From Pseudomonas kairouanensis (GTDB lineage: Bacteria; Pseudomonadota; Gammaproteobacteria; Pseudomonadales; Pseudomonadaceae), in assembly GCF_004682055.1 (NCBI RefSeq), contig NZ_QUZU01000009.1, positions 62,001 to 126,000 on the forward strand: a stretch of DNA of 64,000 nucleotides. Direction: 5' to 3'. Each line of letters opens with the position of its first letter. Positions within the stretch are counted from its first letter, which is position 1. The notes below the pieces were generated by a model. That model was not told the DNA's origin. It worked only from the letters and a program-made list of their open reading frames with translations, and ran no database searches. Both the position numbers and the translations under genes were made by a program. This document shows positions 26,354 through 35,170 of this stretch, piece after piece.

Positions 26354-27300
26354 TAGACGCTACCGATCTTCATGCGGATACCGTTTTGGATACGGCCGTC
26401 TTATTTTTGGTTTTCAACCGAATCGACTCTAGCAAAAAAGTATTCGCAGCGATCCGTCAAGCCAAACCGGCGAGGCTTTATATCGCAGCTGATGGCGCAA
26501 GGGCTGGGCGTGACGCTGAAGCTGAGACAGTAAAGGCGCTGCGCGAGTACCTTGTTGGTGCTGTTGATTGGCCCTGTCAAGTCAAAACACTTTTTCGCGA
26601 GAAAAACCTGGGCTGTAAATACGCAGTCAGCGGTGCGATTACTTGGTTTTTTGATCAAGAAGAGCAAGGGATCATTCTTGAGGATGATTGCCTGCCCAGC
26701 CAAAGTTTTTTTGGTTATTGTGAAACATTGCTAGAAAAATATAAGGAAGATGAGACTGTTTTTCTGGTTAGCGGTGATGGACGAGCAACTCAAAATGTAA
26801 AAATAGATAACGACTATTCCTTTGTGAAGTATCCATTTATTTGGGGGTGGGCGAGTTGGGCGCGTGTCTGGAAACAGTATGATCCTGAACTGTCTGACTG
26901 GCCGGTGGTGAAGGAGCGAGTTATCTCTGGTGTCAGTCAGCTTAATGCGACCAGAAAATTCTGGTCGCTCGCCTTTGATAAGATGTATAAAAAAGAGATT
27001 GATACTTGGGATTTTCAGTTTGTATTCCTGCTGCTAAAAAATTCCGCCAAGTGCATTGTGCCGCGAGTCAATCTGATTACGAATATAGGTTTCGGTGAAG
27101 GTGCAACTCATACTCATGATGGGAACTCGAATGATGCTAACCTGCCTCGATTTGAAATAACTTTGCCCTTGAGTCACGATGGTCATAATAAAGAGACCGC
27201 GCGGCTTAATGAGTATTATGATCGTGTAGAATTCTCTCAGCGGAGCCTTCTGGAACGAGTGCTTAACAAAATAAAACGCTATTTCGGGTTTAAACTATGA
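26350..27300 (+). CDS. Glycosyltransferase (nucleotide-diphospho-sugar transferase fold)
   Basis: A 316-residue GT-A-like protein. The N-terminal half has LFLVFNRIDSSKKVFAAIRQ, typical of this family's start, and the metal-binding acidic motif IILEDDCLPSQSFF. FIWGWASWARVWKQYD is a conserved segment of hemolysin/HlpA-like sugar transferases. It likely adds a sugar to a lipid-linked or surface glycan, in the cytosol. It overlaps the preceding gene by 4 bases. Confidence 0.8.
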   Translation: MIDATDLHADTVLDTAVLFLVFNRIDSSKKVFAAIRQAKPARLYIAADGARAGRDAEAETVKALREYLVGAVDWPCQVKTLFREKNLGCKYAVSGAITWFFDQEEQGIILEDDCLPSQSFFGYCETLLEKYKEDETVFLVSGDGRATQNVKIDNDYSFVKYPFIWGWASWARVWKQYDPELSDWPVVKERVISGVSQLNATRKFWSLAFDKMYKKEIDTWDFQFVFLLLKNSAKCIVPRVNLITNIGFGEGATHTHDGNSNDANLPRFEITLPLSHDGHNKETARLNEYYDRVEFSQRSLLERVLNKIKRYFGFKL

Positions 27301-27313
27301 TCGTAATTGTTAT

Positions 27314-28687
27314 ATGAGCGTGTTGCCAGGCCCAGATAGCCCTCTGTGGGTTAAAGCGCTTCCTCGATTCGTTGGACGCTATTTGGAAGGGCGTGCGCAC
27401 GTTATATCAATTATCCATAACAGCGGCTGGTTGTTGTTGGATAAGTTAATTCGGTTGTTGCTCGGTCTGTTGGTGGGTGCCTGGGTGGCTCGGTACCTAG
27501 GCCCGAGCCAGTATGGTGAATTAGCCTATGCATTAGCTTATATCGCCTTTTTTCAAGCGATCGCAACATTGGGACTGGATGGTGTTGTCGTTCGTGATAT
27601 ATGCAACATGCCTGACAATGCGAACAAGTTACTGGGAAGTACCCTCTTTCTAAGGTTGGCCTCGGGCATCATCTGCTGGTTATCAGCCATCGCAGGTATG
27701 GCGCTGGTCAATGGCGTCGACAGTCGAAGTGTTGTGCTTACGGCGTTGGCGGGCGGAGCACTGGTTTTTCAGGCTGCCGATACAGTTGACCTCTGGTTCC
27801 AAAGCCAGAGCCAGGTCAAGCGGACGGTACTGGCCAAACTGACTGCATACGTTATTTCGAATGGCATCAAGGTTGTGTTGATTTTTAGTGAAGCACCGCT
27901 TGCGTATTTTGCAGCTGTGATGGCTTTTGATGCCTTGGCGGCCGCTACTGGTTTGGTCTTGTCTTATAAGTTATATCCTTGCAAGGGGCGGTGGGTGGCC
28001 GTAAGCGCCGCATCTAGAGCGTTGTTAAGGGAAGGCTGGCCGTTTATGTTGAGCGGGATTTCTGTAATTGCTTACATGCGCGTAGATCAAATAATGATTA
28101 AGGAGATGATGGATGAGAGCGCGCTGGGTATCTATGCAGCGGTGTTGCCTTTGGCAGTGCTTGGGCAGATTGTACCGGTGACGTTGGCAACCAGTTTGGC
28201 GCCCTTTGTCGCGCGAAAAAAAGCGGAGGGGGAAGAGGCTTACTGGGCAGCACTGGGTTATATTTTTCAGGGTTTTGCTTTAATCGGTTGGTTGTCGTCG
28301 TTAGTGACTATTTTGTTTGCTGATTATGTCGTGGGTTTGTTATTTGGTGAAAAATATCAAGCGGGCGCGGCAGTGCTCGCGGTTTACTCTCTTACAAGTA
28401 TATTTATAAGCTTGGGCGTTGCTCAGTGGCTGTGGTCGCTGAATGAGCGAAAGGCTAAGTTTTTTTTATATAAAACATTGGCGGGTGGGGCTGTCTGTGT
28501 GGTCGGTAACTTTCTGGTCATACCTCGATTTGGTTTGGTTGGGGTGGCCTGTGTGGCCGTTCTTTCCCAGTTTGTCTCTGTGATGCTGACTAACTTGTTT
28601 ATTGCGCCTCGGGTTTTGAAGTTGCAGATATCATCTATTTTTTTTGGTGGTTGGATAAATGCTTTATTTCAGAGGCTCGCAAGATGA
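27314..28687 (+). CDS. Wzx-type oligosaccharide flippase
   Basis: A 457-residue inner-membrane protein with about twelve hydrophobic helices and the MOP-superfamily start LLLDKLIRLLLGLLVGAWVA then RYLGPSQYGELAYALAY. Such proteins flip undecaprenyl-linked oligosaccharide to the periplasm for O-antigen or capsule assembly. No polymerase or ligase gene is seen here, so the pathway is incomplete or shares genes elsewhere. Confidence 0.88.
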   Translation: MSVLPGPDSPLWVKALPRFVGRYLEGRAHVISIIHNSGWLLLDKLIRLLLGLLVGAWVARYLGPSQYGELAYALAYIAFFQAIATLGLDGVVVRDICNMPDNANKLLGSTLFLRLASGIICWLSAIAGMALVNGVDSRSVVLTALAGGALVFQAADTVDLWFQSQSQVKRTVLAKLTAYVISNGIKVVLIFSEAPLAYFAAVMAFDALAAATGLVLSYKLYPCKGRWVAVSAASRALLREGWPFMLSGISVIAYMRVDQIMIKEMMDESALGIYAAVLPLAVLGQIVPVTLATSLAPFVARKKAEGEEAYWAALGYIFQGFALIGWLSSLVTILFADYVVGLLFGEKYQAGAAVLAVYSLTSIFISLGVAQWLWSLNERKAKFFLYKTLAGGAVCVVGNFLVIPRFGLVGVACVAVLSQFVSVMLTNLFIAPRVLKLQISSIFFGGWINALFQRLAR

Positions 28688-28806
28688 TGGTTTTGGGGGC
28701 GGAAGGATGTCGTGGATCTATCGAGGGTGTGTGCGACAGTGGAATTAACTGTTGTAAAATACTCGTGCAGATTGGGACTTGGTGTGTGGTCGAGGTGAGT
28801 GAATAA
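28684..28806 (+). CDS. Possible 40-residue ORF bridging flippase and methyltransferase
   Basis: An ATG overlaps the flippase stop (ATGA) and the frame stays open for 40 codons, ending in TAA directly before the ATG of the next gene. The peptide starts MMVLGAEGCRGS and has five cysteines. The exact fit between two genes is suggestive of coupling, but no family is recognised and it may be a degenerate gene end. Confidence 0.3.
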   Translation: MMVLGAEGCRGSIEGVCDSGINCCKILVQIGTWCVVEVSE

Positions 28807-29637
28807 ATGTCTGATCATAAAGCTCCTATTGACTTCGGTGATGGAGATGATAAATGCCGATTATGTTTTGGGTCGTTAGAAAAAAAATTCAGTCAAGTTG
28901 TTTTGCTGAAGCATGAAGTAAAATATTTTCAGTGTAATGAATGTGGCTCACTGCAGACCGAAAGACCTTATTGGCTAGATGAAGCATATAGCAACAAAAA
29001 CTTATCGAGTCTTGATACGGGCGCCGCGCAGCGTAATATGCAAAATATGGCGGCTGTATATGCAATCTCCAAATTATTTGGGGCGAAAAATGCAATGGAT
29101 GTCGGCGGGGGAGATGGACTACTTTGTCGGCTGCTGCGCGACTATGAAATAAATTGCTACGTCAATGATAAGTACGCGTCACCTGCATATGCACAAGGTT
29201 TCACGGTGCCGGACTACGCTGCTCCTGATATAGTATTGGGGTTTGAGGTGATAGAACATTTCGCATCACCAGCGAGTGATATGGAAATGCTTTTTAAATA
29301 TCAATCGGATGTCATTTTATTGAGCACTGAGCTTTATACGAGCCAGCTTGATGATTGGTGGTATTTGGTGCCTGATTCAGGGCAGCATATTTTTTTCTAC
29401 AGCAAGCATTCGTTGCAGATTTTGGCTGAGAAGTACAATTATGCAGTGCTCGACAGTGGTGGCTTCATCTTATTCGTAAAATATGACGTTAGCGCCTTTA
29501 AAAAGATATTGGCCAAGTGTCTTTTGAAAACACGCGTTTGTCGGGTACTGAAGGTGTTGATGGGATTACTGCCAGCACGTGGAGTGGCGAAAGATCATGC
29601 GCTTCAAATTGAGCGAATAAAGGACGGTTCACGCTAG
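28807..29637 (+). CDS. Class I SAM methyltransferase with N-terminal zinc ribbon
   Basis: A 276-residue protein: an N-terminal CxxC...CxxC zinc ribbon (CRLCFG, then CNECGSLQTERPYWLDEAY), as in sugar C-methyltransferases, followed by the SAM motif AMDVGGGDGLLCRLL. VLGFEVIEHFASP is the typical motif III. It likely methylates a sugar of the glycan made by this cluster. It is the last gene before the island boundary. Confidence 0.82.
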   Translation: MSDHKAPIDFGDGDDKCRLCFGSLEKKFSQVVLLKHEVKYFQCNECGSLQTERPYWLDEAYSNKNLSSLDTGAAQRNMQNMAAVYAISKLFGAKNAMDVGGGDGLLCRLLRDYEINCYVNDKYASPAYAQGFTVPDYAAPDIVLGFEVIEHFASPASDMEMLFKYQSDVILLSTELYTSQLDDWWYLVPDSGQHIFFYSKHSLQILAEKYNYAVLDSGGFILFVKYDVSAFKKILAKCLLKTRVCRVLKVLMGLLPARGVAKDHALQIERIKDGSR

Positions 29638-29757
29638 GACTGCAATGCTATCGAAGACCTCCTTGCGAAAGTCGCCTTTAACAGCTATCCCGGCCGGCAG
29701 ACCTATCGGAAATCGCCGTCTTCTTGCGTCGGGGGTAATGATCTTTATGGGATGAAA

Positions 29758-29790
29758 ACGCAAAAGCCGCGCAATGCGCGGCTTTCTTGT
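29758..29790. terminator. Terminator at the island's left edge; originally the tRNA-Ile2 terminator
   Basis: AAAGCCGCGC-AAT-GCGCGGCTTT is a perfect 10-base stem. On the minus strand it is followed by TGCGTTTTC and on the plus strand by CTTGTTT. Before island insertion it would have lain directly downstream of the tRNA; the island now separates them. It can also end the glycan operon. Confidence 0.8.
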
Positions 29791-29791
29791 T

Positions 29792-29838
29792 TGGTGGGCC
29801 CACACGGACTTGAACCGTGGACCAAAGGATTATGAGTC
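29792..29838. repeat. Left attachment site (47-bp tRNA fragment)
   Basis: These 47 bases are identical to 50378-50424, the 3' part of the tRNA from the anticodon loop to CCA. The repeat and the integrase beside the other copy define site-specific integration. Confidence 0.95.
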
Positions 29839-31310
29839 ACCGAATGACACTCCGAGGCCATGTAAGTCTAGGCTAGGGTAGGCAAAGGTACAACAGTGCT
29901 AACCAACTGTTAACACTGAGTTTTTGCTAGTTTTGCAAAAACGGTTACGACTGGGGACTGTACCGCCAATGTACTTATAGGACGCCTCCGCTGCTGCGGA
30001 TGCCTAAGCCTGGTTTTCCGGGTGCTGGTTCCTCTGCTGATTAAACTAGGCGCTTGTATCAAACGACGGACCCGAAGGGCAATGGAGCTTTTTTGTGCGG
30101 GGCCTTGGCGCTTAAAGCGCTTTTTCGCTGTTTTGGACCAAAGCGGGGGTGACGAGGCCCCTCCTAATTCCCGCTTAGCACCACCAAAGCACCGCTAATG
30201 CCTTATAGATTCCCTTGAATGCCCCGAAGACACCCATTCAGCACCCCATTACGCACCCTAGGACAGCTTCCAAAAAAGCACTCATCCACGCCTTGATGCC
30301 CACCAACCACCGCTCACTTCCCCTAAGGGGCCGGCTTTTTCCCTTTAGCACACCTCAACCGCACCACTAATAAATGGCCTAGCTAAAACCACGTTTTTTT
30401 GCACAAAAAACGGCTCAAATGCAGCAATAAACCAGGTTCGTATACGCTATGAGGCATGGAACGGGACGTCATCAAGAGCGGCGAATTCAGAATATGTTCG
30501 GTGCAAAGGACGGCTATGATCTTTCGGAGGATTTAGGTCTCGCAGCAAAAAATGATTACTTCGGTGGTTCGGGCGGATGAGGTCGAAATGAAGGGGCGTC
30601 GAAAGGTCAGAACGGATAAGTGGAAGATTAAGGAGCTAGTCATCAAGGAGGCAAGAGCAAGTCTTGCCTCCCGGGCAATGACAAACGGACGCTTTTTAAA
30701 TATTGCAGCCCAGAGCTCGCTTGAGGAGCCTGCCGGATTGTTGGCAGGGAGTTGCGGGGCACAGGCGGGCTCGCCTTCTCGAAGAGGGTCACCTATGTTC
30801 AGCAAATCGGCCATAGAGCTTACTTAGGCAGCGCCCACCAGGGTGCGCTCATGGGAATACCACCATGCGGCATTGATCTTTCCCATATCCCCGCCACTCA
30901 TTCCCGAAGTGGTTGCTCTCCGCCATAAGTGGACGCTTAGCCATTCCGAAATATCCGAAATTATCTCGCTGACTATAATTGCCCTGTAAGCCTCGTCATA
31001 GCGGCATTAGGTTCAATAGAGGCACTGAAAGTCACCATCACTATCACCCAGCAGGTCCAAGGCTGAATCGCCCCGGTTTTCTCAGATAGTGAGTAACCAC
31101 TTTTGGCCGAATTCAGCGGCTCGCGAGAGGCAGCCTTTGAACAATAGTCGCCTGCAGTGAGCGGTTGAAATGGGCACTCTGCGACCGCTCGCAATGATGG
31201 AGGAGCTCCAGGGGGGAATCAGATGGGCGTAGGTAGGCCAAGCAAGGGTGAATAGACTAGAATGCTACCAAACGCAGTGGCCCGCTGAATAGGATAGGGA
31301 AATCGCTCTA
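29839..31310. other. Left end of island, no confident gene
   Basis: I see no ORF with convincing coding character in these 1.47 kb. They hold an integrase arm-type site (29955), a GCGCTT-A-AAGCGC stem followed by T residues (near 30104-30125), and a perfect inverted repeat CGTTTTTT...AAAAAACG (30392-30412). A 43-codon ORF near 30450-30580 and overlapping opposite-strand ORFs near 30533-30827 have no recognisable features. The ietA promoter must lie at the right end. Confidence 0.5.
29955..29965 (+). promoter_or_regulatory. Candidate integrase arm-type site, left
   Basis: GGACTGTACCG recurs exactly at 50297-50307 beside the integrase start; an inverted TGTACC also occurs at 29887-29892. A shared short motif near both attachment sites fits integrase arm binding. 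Confidence 0.45.
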
Positions 31311-32333
31311 ATGGCTACGGCCCAACAAATCATCGCTCTTCTGAGCAGCCACAACCAAGGTGATGAGGAGCAATTCCTCTCGATAGCCTTGCAGGTTGCG
31401 GCCGCTGAAGCTAGACGCGGTCGGAGTGATATTGCCGCCGAGCTGAAAACTCTCGTTGACACTGCACGTAAACGTGGTCAGAGCAAATCGAATCAGGCGC
31501 ATCGCTCTGAGCCGGTCGCGATCCCGATCTCTAAACCGCGCGGCGAGTTGGAAAACCTTCTATCGGCTGCCTACCCCAGAGTTCAGCTCCAAGAGTTGAT
31601 TTTAGATGAATCAAAGAGCAACCGTCTGAAGAGGTTGATCCACCAACAACGCCAGCGGGATAAGCTGAGAGCACATGGCATGCCCCCTAGCTCACGCATA
31701 TTGCTAGTGGGGCCCCCAGGTGCCGGTAAAACTTTAACGGCGTCCGTCTTAGCGGGCGAGCTCCAACTGCCTCTATTTACCATCCGCTTGGAAACACTGA
31801 TCACCAGATACATGGGCGAAACAGCGTCCAAGCTCCGTTTGATTTTTGATCATCTCAACACAGTACGGGCCGTTTACCTTTTCGATGAGTTTGATTCAAT
31901 TGGGGGGCGACGTAACGCTGACAATGATGTAGGCGAAATGCGCCGCGTTCTGAACTCTTTTCTCCAGTTTCTGGAAGAGCCTAATAGTACGGATAGTCTA
32001 GTGGTGGCGACCACTAATCATCCAGAGTTGCTTGATAAAGCGCTTTTTCGACGTTTTGACGAAGTGATTGAATATGCTCTGCCGGATGCTAAAGGCGTAA
32101 AGGCCGTCATCGAGATGTGTATGCATGCATATCTACCGAAAAGATTACCATGGGCCAAGATCGGCACCGTAGCCTCGGGCCTGAGTCAAGCCGAGATCAG
32201 CCGGGCCGCGTCTGAAGTCATCAAGGATTTGATTCTTCACGATGCTAAGCAGGCAACTGTAGAGCAAATAATAGCTGCGCTTCAGCAACGGCATGTACTT
32301 AAAGATACTCTTGTAGGCTTAAGCCCTGGCTAA
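31311..32333 (+). CDS. ietA: IetA-like AAA+ ATPase (antiphage / plasmid-stability pair)
   Basis: A 340-residue AAA+ ATPase. An N-terminal helical part of about 100 residues precedes the ATPase domain. Walker A is GPPGAGKT at residues 134-141, Walker B is VYLFDEFDSIGG with D192 and E193, and ALFRRFDEVIEY holds the arginine finger. The next gene, 44 bases downstream, is a subtilisin-like protease. The pair matches IetA/IetS, first described as a stability and incompatibility pair on Agrobacterium Ti plasmids and later found to protect against phage. The ATPase is thought to restrain or direct the protease. Confidence 0.85.
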   Translation: MATAQQIIALLSSHNQGDEEQFLSIALQVAAAEARRGRSDIAAELKTLVDTARKRGQSKSNQAHRSEPVAIPISKPRGELENLLSAAYPRVQLQELILDESKSNRLKRLIHQQRQRDKLRAHGMPPSSRILLVGPPGAGKTLTASVLAGELQLPLFTIRLETLITRYMGETASKLRLIFDHLNTVRAVYLFDEFDSIGGRRNADNDVGEMRRVLNSFLQFLEEPNSTDSLVVATTNHPELLDKALFRRFDEVIEYALPDAKGVKAVIEMCMHAYLPKRLPWAKIGTVASGLSQAEISRAASEVIKDLILHDAKQATVEQIIAALQQRHVLKDTLVGLSPG

Positions 32334-32377
32334 TACCCTAAACGTCTTGGGCTCTGGATTTATGGAAAAATTCTAAC

Positions 32378-34873
32378 ATGGCGTCTTACGAACTCCCACA
32401 CTTCAGATTCGAGAGATTTAAATCCGGCCAGCCTTATAAAAAAAGGCAGATGGACATGAGTTCTGCTTCCAATGAGCGAGAGGCAGGACATGGGCGACGC
32501 CTCCGTGAGAGGTTTGACCTCTCTATCACTGCTCATTCGGGGCAGAACGGCTATTTCAGTAACGAAATTAGCGAAAGCCCGCGTGCTATCTACATCGATG
32601 TGGAGATTGAGGCGGGTGCGCCTCCGCCTGACTTGAATTGGAAAACTCAAAACATTCGGTTGTCAGCTCTTCGTGTCCTAGAGGACGGAGTCACCGTTGG
32701 TGCGCTGTACCTACCTGAAAGCTCGGTATCTTTTTTTGATCAAAAACTCGCTGAGTATGCTGAGCAGAGAACCCCAGGGGGCAAACCGAAGAATGATTCG
32801 AGATTTTCTTCACTCAACTATTTTTCTCTCGGTTCCGTGCAGAGCCTTTGGACTGATTCTCGACCCTTCCCCAATAGTACGGAACAGCTATGGTGGGAGT
32901 GTTGGTGCAGCTCGACCCAAGTCGAACTGGTACGGCGCATAGCGGCGAAGCTTAAGCTGAGAATTAATGAAAACACGCTCATTTTTCCCGACGCTGTGGT
33001 GTTGCTAATTTATGCGAACGCGGTCGAGGTTTCGATGTTGGTGGATAACTCTTACGGTATCCAAGAGCTGCGCCGCGCTTCTGATAGCCCGTACTTCTTT
33101 ACAAGGCTACCGCCTCGAGATCAGCAGGATTGGAGTAGAGATTTACTCGGACGAATTTTCGCGCCCAGCACTAATAGTCCCGCGGTCTGTATTTTAGATA
33201 ATGGAGTAAGCTCCGCTCATCCATTGTTGCAGCCAGCATTGCACGCAGATGATTGCCAAGCAATAAATGAAGAGTGGGGGAGCGATGATCATAACGGGCA
33301 TGGCACTAATATGGCGGGTGCAGCTTTGTTTGGCGACATGACCTATGCGATGGCTGATCTGAGAGAATTAGTACTTAGTTATAAACTGGAGTCTATAAAG
33401 TTTATACCTCCGCCTGGTTGGGCGCGTAATACCCCTGCAAGTTATGGAATTATTACTCAGTCAGCCGTCAGCCTAGCAGAGACCAGAGCTCCAAATAGAA
33501 GTCGAGTGTTCTGTATGGCTGTGTCGAATGAGGATGTCTCAGGCGATCGCCCGACAACTTGGAGCTCTGCGATCGACCAAGTATGTTCTGGCACCATGAT
33601 CGGTGATATCGACGAGGCAGGTCAGTCCGGCCCAAAACGTCTTTTTATTCTTTCGGCAGGCAATATTCCCGACACAACAAATCCTGAGGATGTAGCTGAC
33701 CCATATGATTTTCCTATCGAGGATCCTGCGCAATCTTGGAATGCGATAGCTGTAGGCGGTTTCACTAATAAAACTGACTTGGATGGGCAGCCAGGATATG
33801 AGGGATGGGGTACATTCGCAGACGCTGGCGACCATAGTCCTTACAGCCGATCATCCGTAGATTGGGAACACAGCCGCTGCCCCATCAAACCCGAGGTTGT
33901 TTTCGAAGCAGGTAATAAAGCTTTAAGCCCAGATGGCCAACAGTTCTACTCAGGTGTTCCAGCATTGTCGATCTTGACAACCGGTAAGCACTTCACACGA
34001 AATCCGATTGAAGAGTTTTGGGCTACTAGTTCCGCAACTGCCCAAGCAGCGGGGATGGCCGCAGCCATCATGGCAGAGCACCCGAATTTTTGGCCAGAAA
34101 CAGTCCGAGCTCTCATGATACATAGCGCGCAATGGACACCTGCTATGCTTGGAAAGCTACGGGGTAAAACTAAAAAGGAGCGCATTTTGCTTGCTCGGCA
34201 TTTTGGTTATGGAGTTCCGCAATTAGCACGTGCCCTCGCGTCGACTGAACAAGACTTGGCTCTCATTTCCGAGGCCCATATCCAGCCCTTTATGAAGGAC
34301 TGTGATGACCGAGGAAAAGAAAGCGGTGACCCTCATTTCAATGAAGTCCACTATTATGATCTGCCTTGGCCAAAAGCAGAGCTGGAGCGTCTTGAAAACC
34401 GTATTGTTCAGTTGAAAATAACTTTGTCGTACTTTATCGAGCCGAGCCCCAGCGAGTTAGCGCAGGTCGTACCAGCTCGATACCAGTCGTTTGGACTGCG
34501 GTTCGATTTGAAGCGAAAATCAGAAACGGAGCCTGCATTCCGTCACCGAATTAACAAACTAGAATCTCTCGACCAGAAACCTCCAAAGACAGAGAGTGAT
34601 GATAACTGGACGTTTGGCGCGAGGCATGTTTCTGCGGGGTCAGTTCATAGCGATGTCTGGGTGGGCCCCGCGATCGACTTGGCTGCGAGAGATAAAATTG
34701 CAATATCTCCGGTGTCCGGTTGGTGGCGCTATCGTCACCATCTAGGAAAATACAATTCTCAAGCTAGGTACAGTCTAGTGGTATCTATATCTTCCGAGGG
34801 TGAAGATGTAAGACTTTACACGGAAATCTCCAATTTAATAGCGGCTTCCATCGAGCCTGATATCTTGGTCTGA
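32378..34873 (+). CDS. ietS: IetS-like subtilisin-family serine protease
   Basis: An 831-residue S8-family protease. The catalytic triad is visible: Asp274 in CILDNGVSSAHP, His308 in DDHNGHGTNMAG and Ser551 in WATSSATAQAAG (the Ser of the GTSxA motif). An N-terminal region of about 270 residues and a C-terminal domain of about 200 flank the protease core. There is no signal peptide, so it acts in the cytosol. It is coupled to the AAA+ gene. It probably kills or arrests the cell when triggered by infection or loss of the ATPase; that is inferred from the known pair. The 297 bases after it contain no gene I can support. Confidence 0.85.
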   Translation: MASYELPHFRFERFKSGQPYKKRQMDMSSASNEREAGHGRRLRERFDLSITAHSGQNGYFSNEISESPRAIYIDVEIEAGAPPPDLNWKTQNIRLSALRVLEDGVTVGALYLPESSVSFFDQKLAEYAEQRTPGGKPKNDSRFSSLNYFSLGSVQSLWTDSRPFPNSTEQLWWECWCSSTQVELVRRIAAKLKLRINENTLIFPDAVVLLIYANAVEVSMLVDNSYGIQELRRASDSPYFFTRLPPRDQQDWSRDLLGRIFAPSTNSPAVCILDNGVSSAHPLLQPALHADDCQAINEEWGSDDHNGHGTNMAGAALFGDMTYAMADLRELVLSYKLESIKFIPPPGWARNTPASYGIITQSAVSLAETRAPNRSRVFCMAVSNEDVSGDRPTTWSSAIDQVCSGTMIGDIDEAGQSGPKRLFILSAGNIPDTTNPEDVADPYDFPIEDPAQSWNAIAVGGFTNKTDLDGQPGYEGWGTFADAGDHSPYSRSSVDWEHSRCPIKPEVVFEAGNKALSPDGQQFYSGVPALSILTTGKHFTRNPIEEFWATSSATAQAAGMAAAIMAEHPNFWPETVRALMIHSAQWTPAMLGKLRGKTKKERILLARHFGYGVPQLARALASTEQDLALISEAHIQPFMKDCDDRGKESGDPHFNEVHYYDLPWPKAELERLENRIVQLKITLSYFIEPSPSELAQVVPARYQSFGLRFDLKRKSETEPAFRHRINKLESLDQKPPKTESDDNWTFGARHVSAGSVHSDVWVGPAIDLAARDKIAISPVSGWWRYRHHLGKYNSQARYSLVVSISSEGEDVRLYTEISNLIAASIEPDILV

Positions 34874-35170
34874 CTCAATTTAAACTGCGCGTCGGCTGCC
34901 TGTATTGAAACTATTGGATGAAAGTCCGGAAGTTGAATGACTCCAGATTGATCAGTATCGGCCGGAAGCCATCCTCTTGTCGCACGCCGCTATGAGGGTA
35001 ATGGAATGCCCCTCCTCGAGTTTCAGTAGCACGCTGCCGGCGCCCTGAGCAGACGGGATAGGCAGTCGACGGGGGCTTTCTCGACCAGACTCTTTGTGAT
35101 CGCAGCAGTTAAAGAGCTGACCTGTGGTCGCCCACTGGACGAAAGCAGCCTTCCGCGAACGGTCAGAAGG

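Noticed and set aside
30533..30827. Overlapping opposite-strand frames of about 91-93 codons at the island's left end
   Set aside because: Neither has a ribosome site, domain or codon pattern supporting it.
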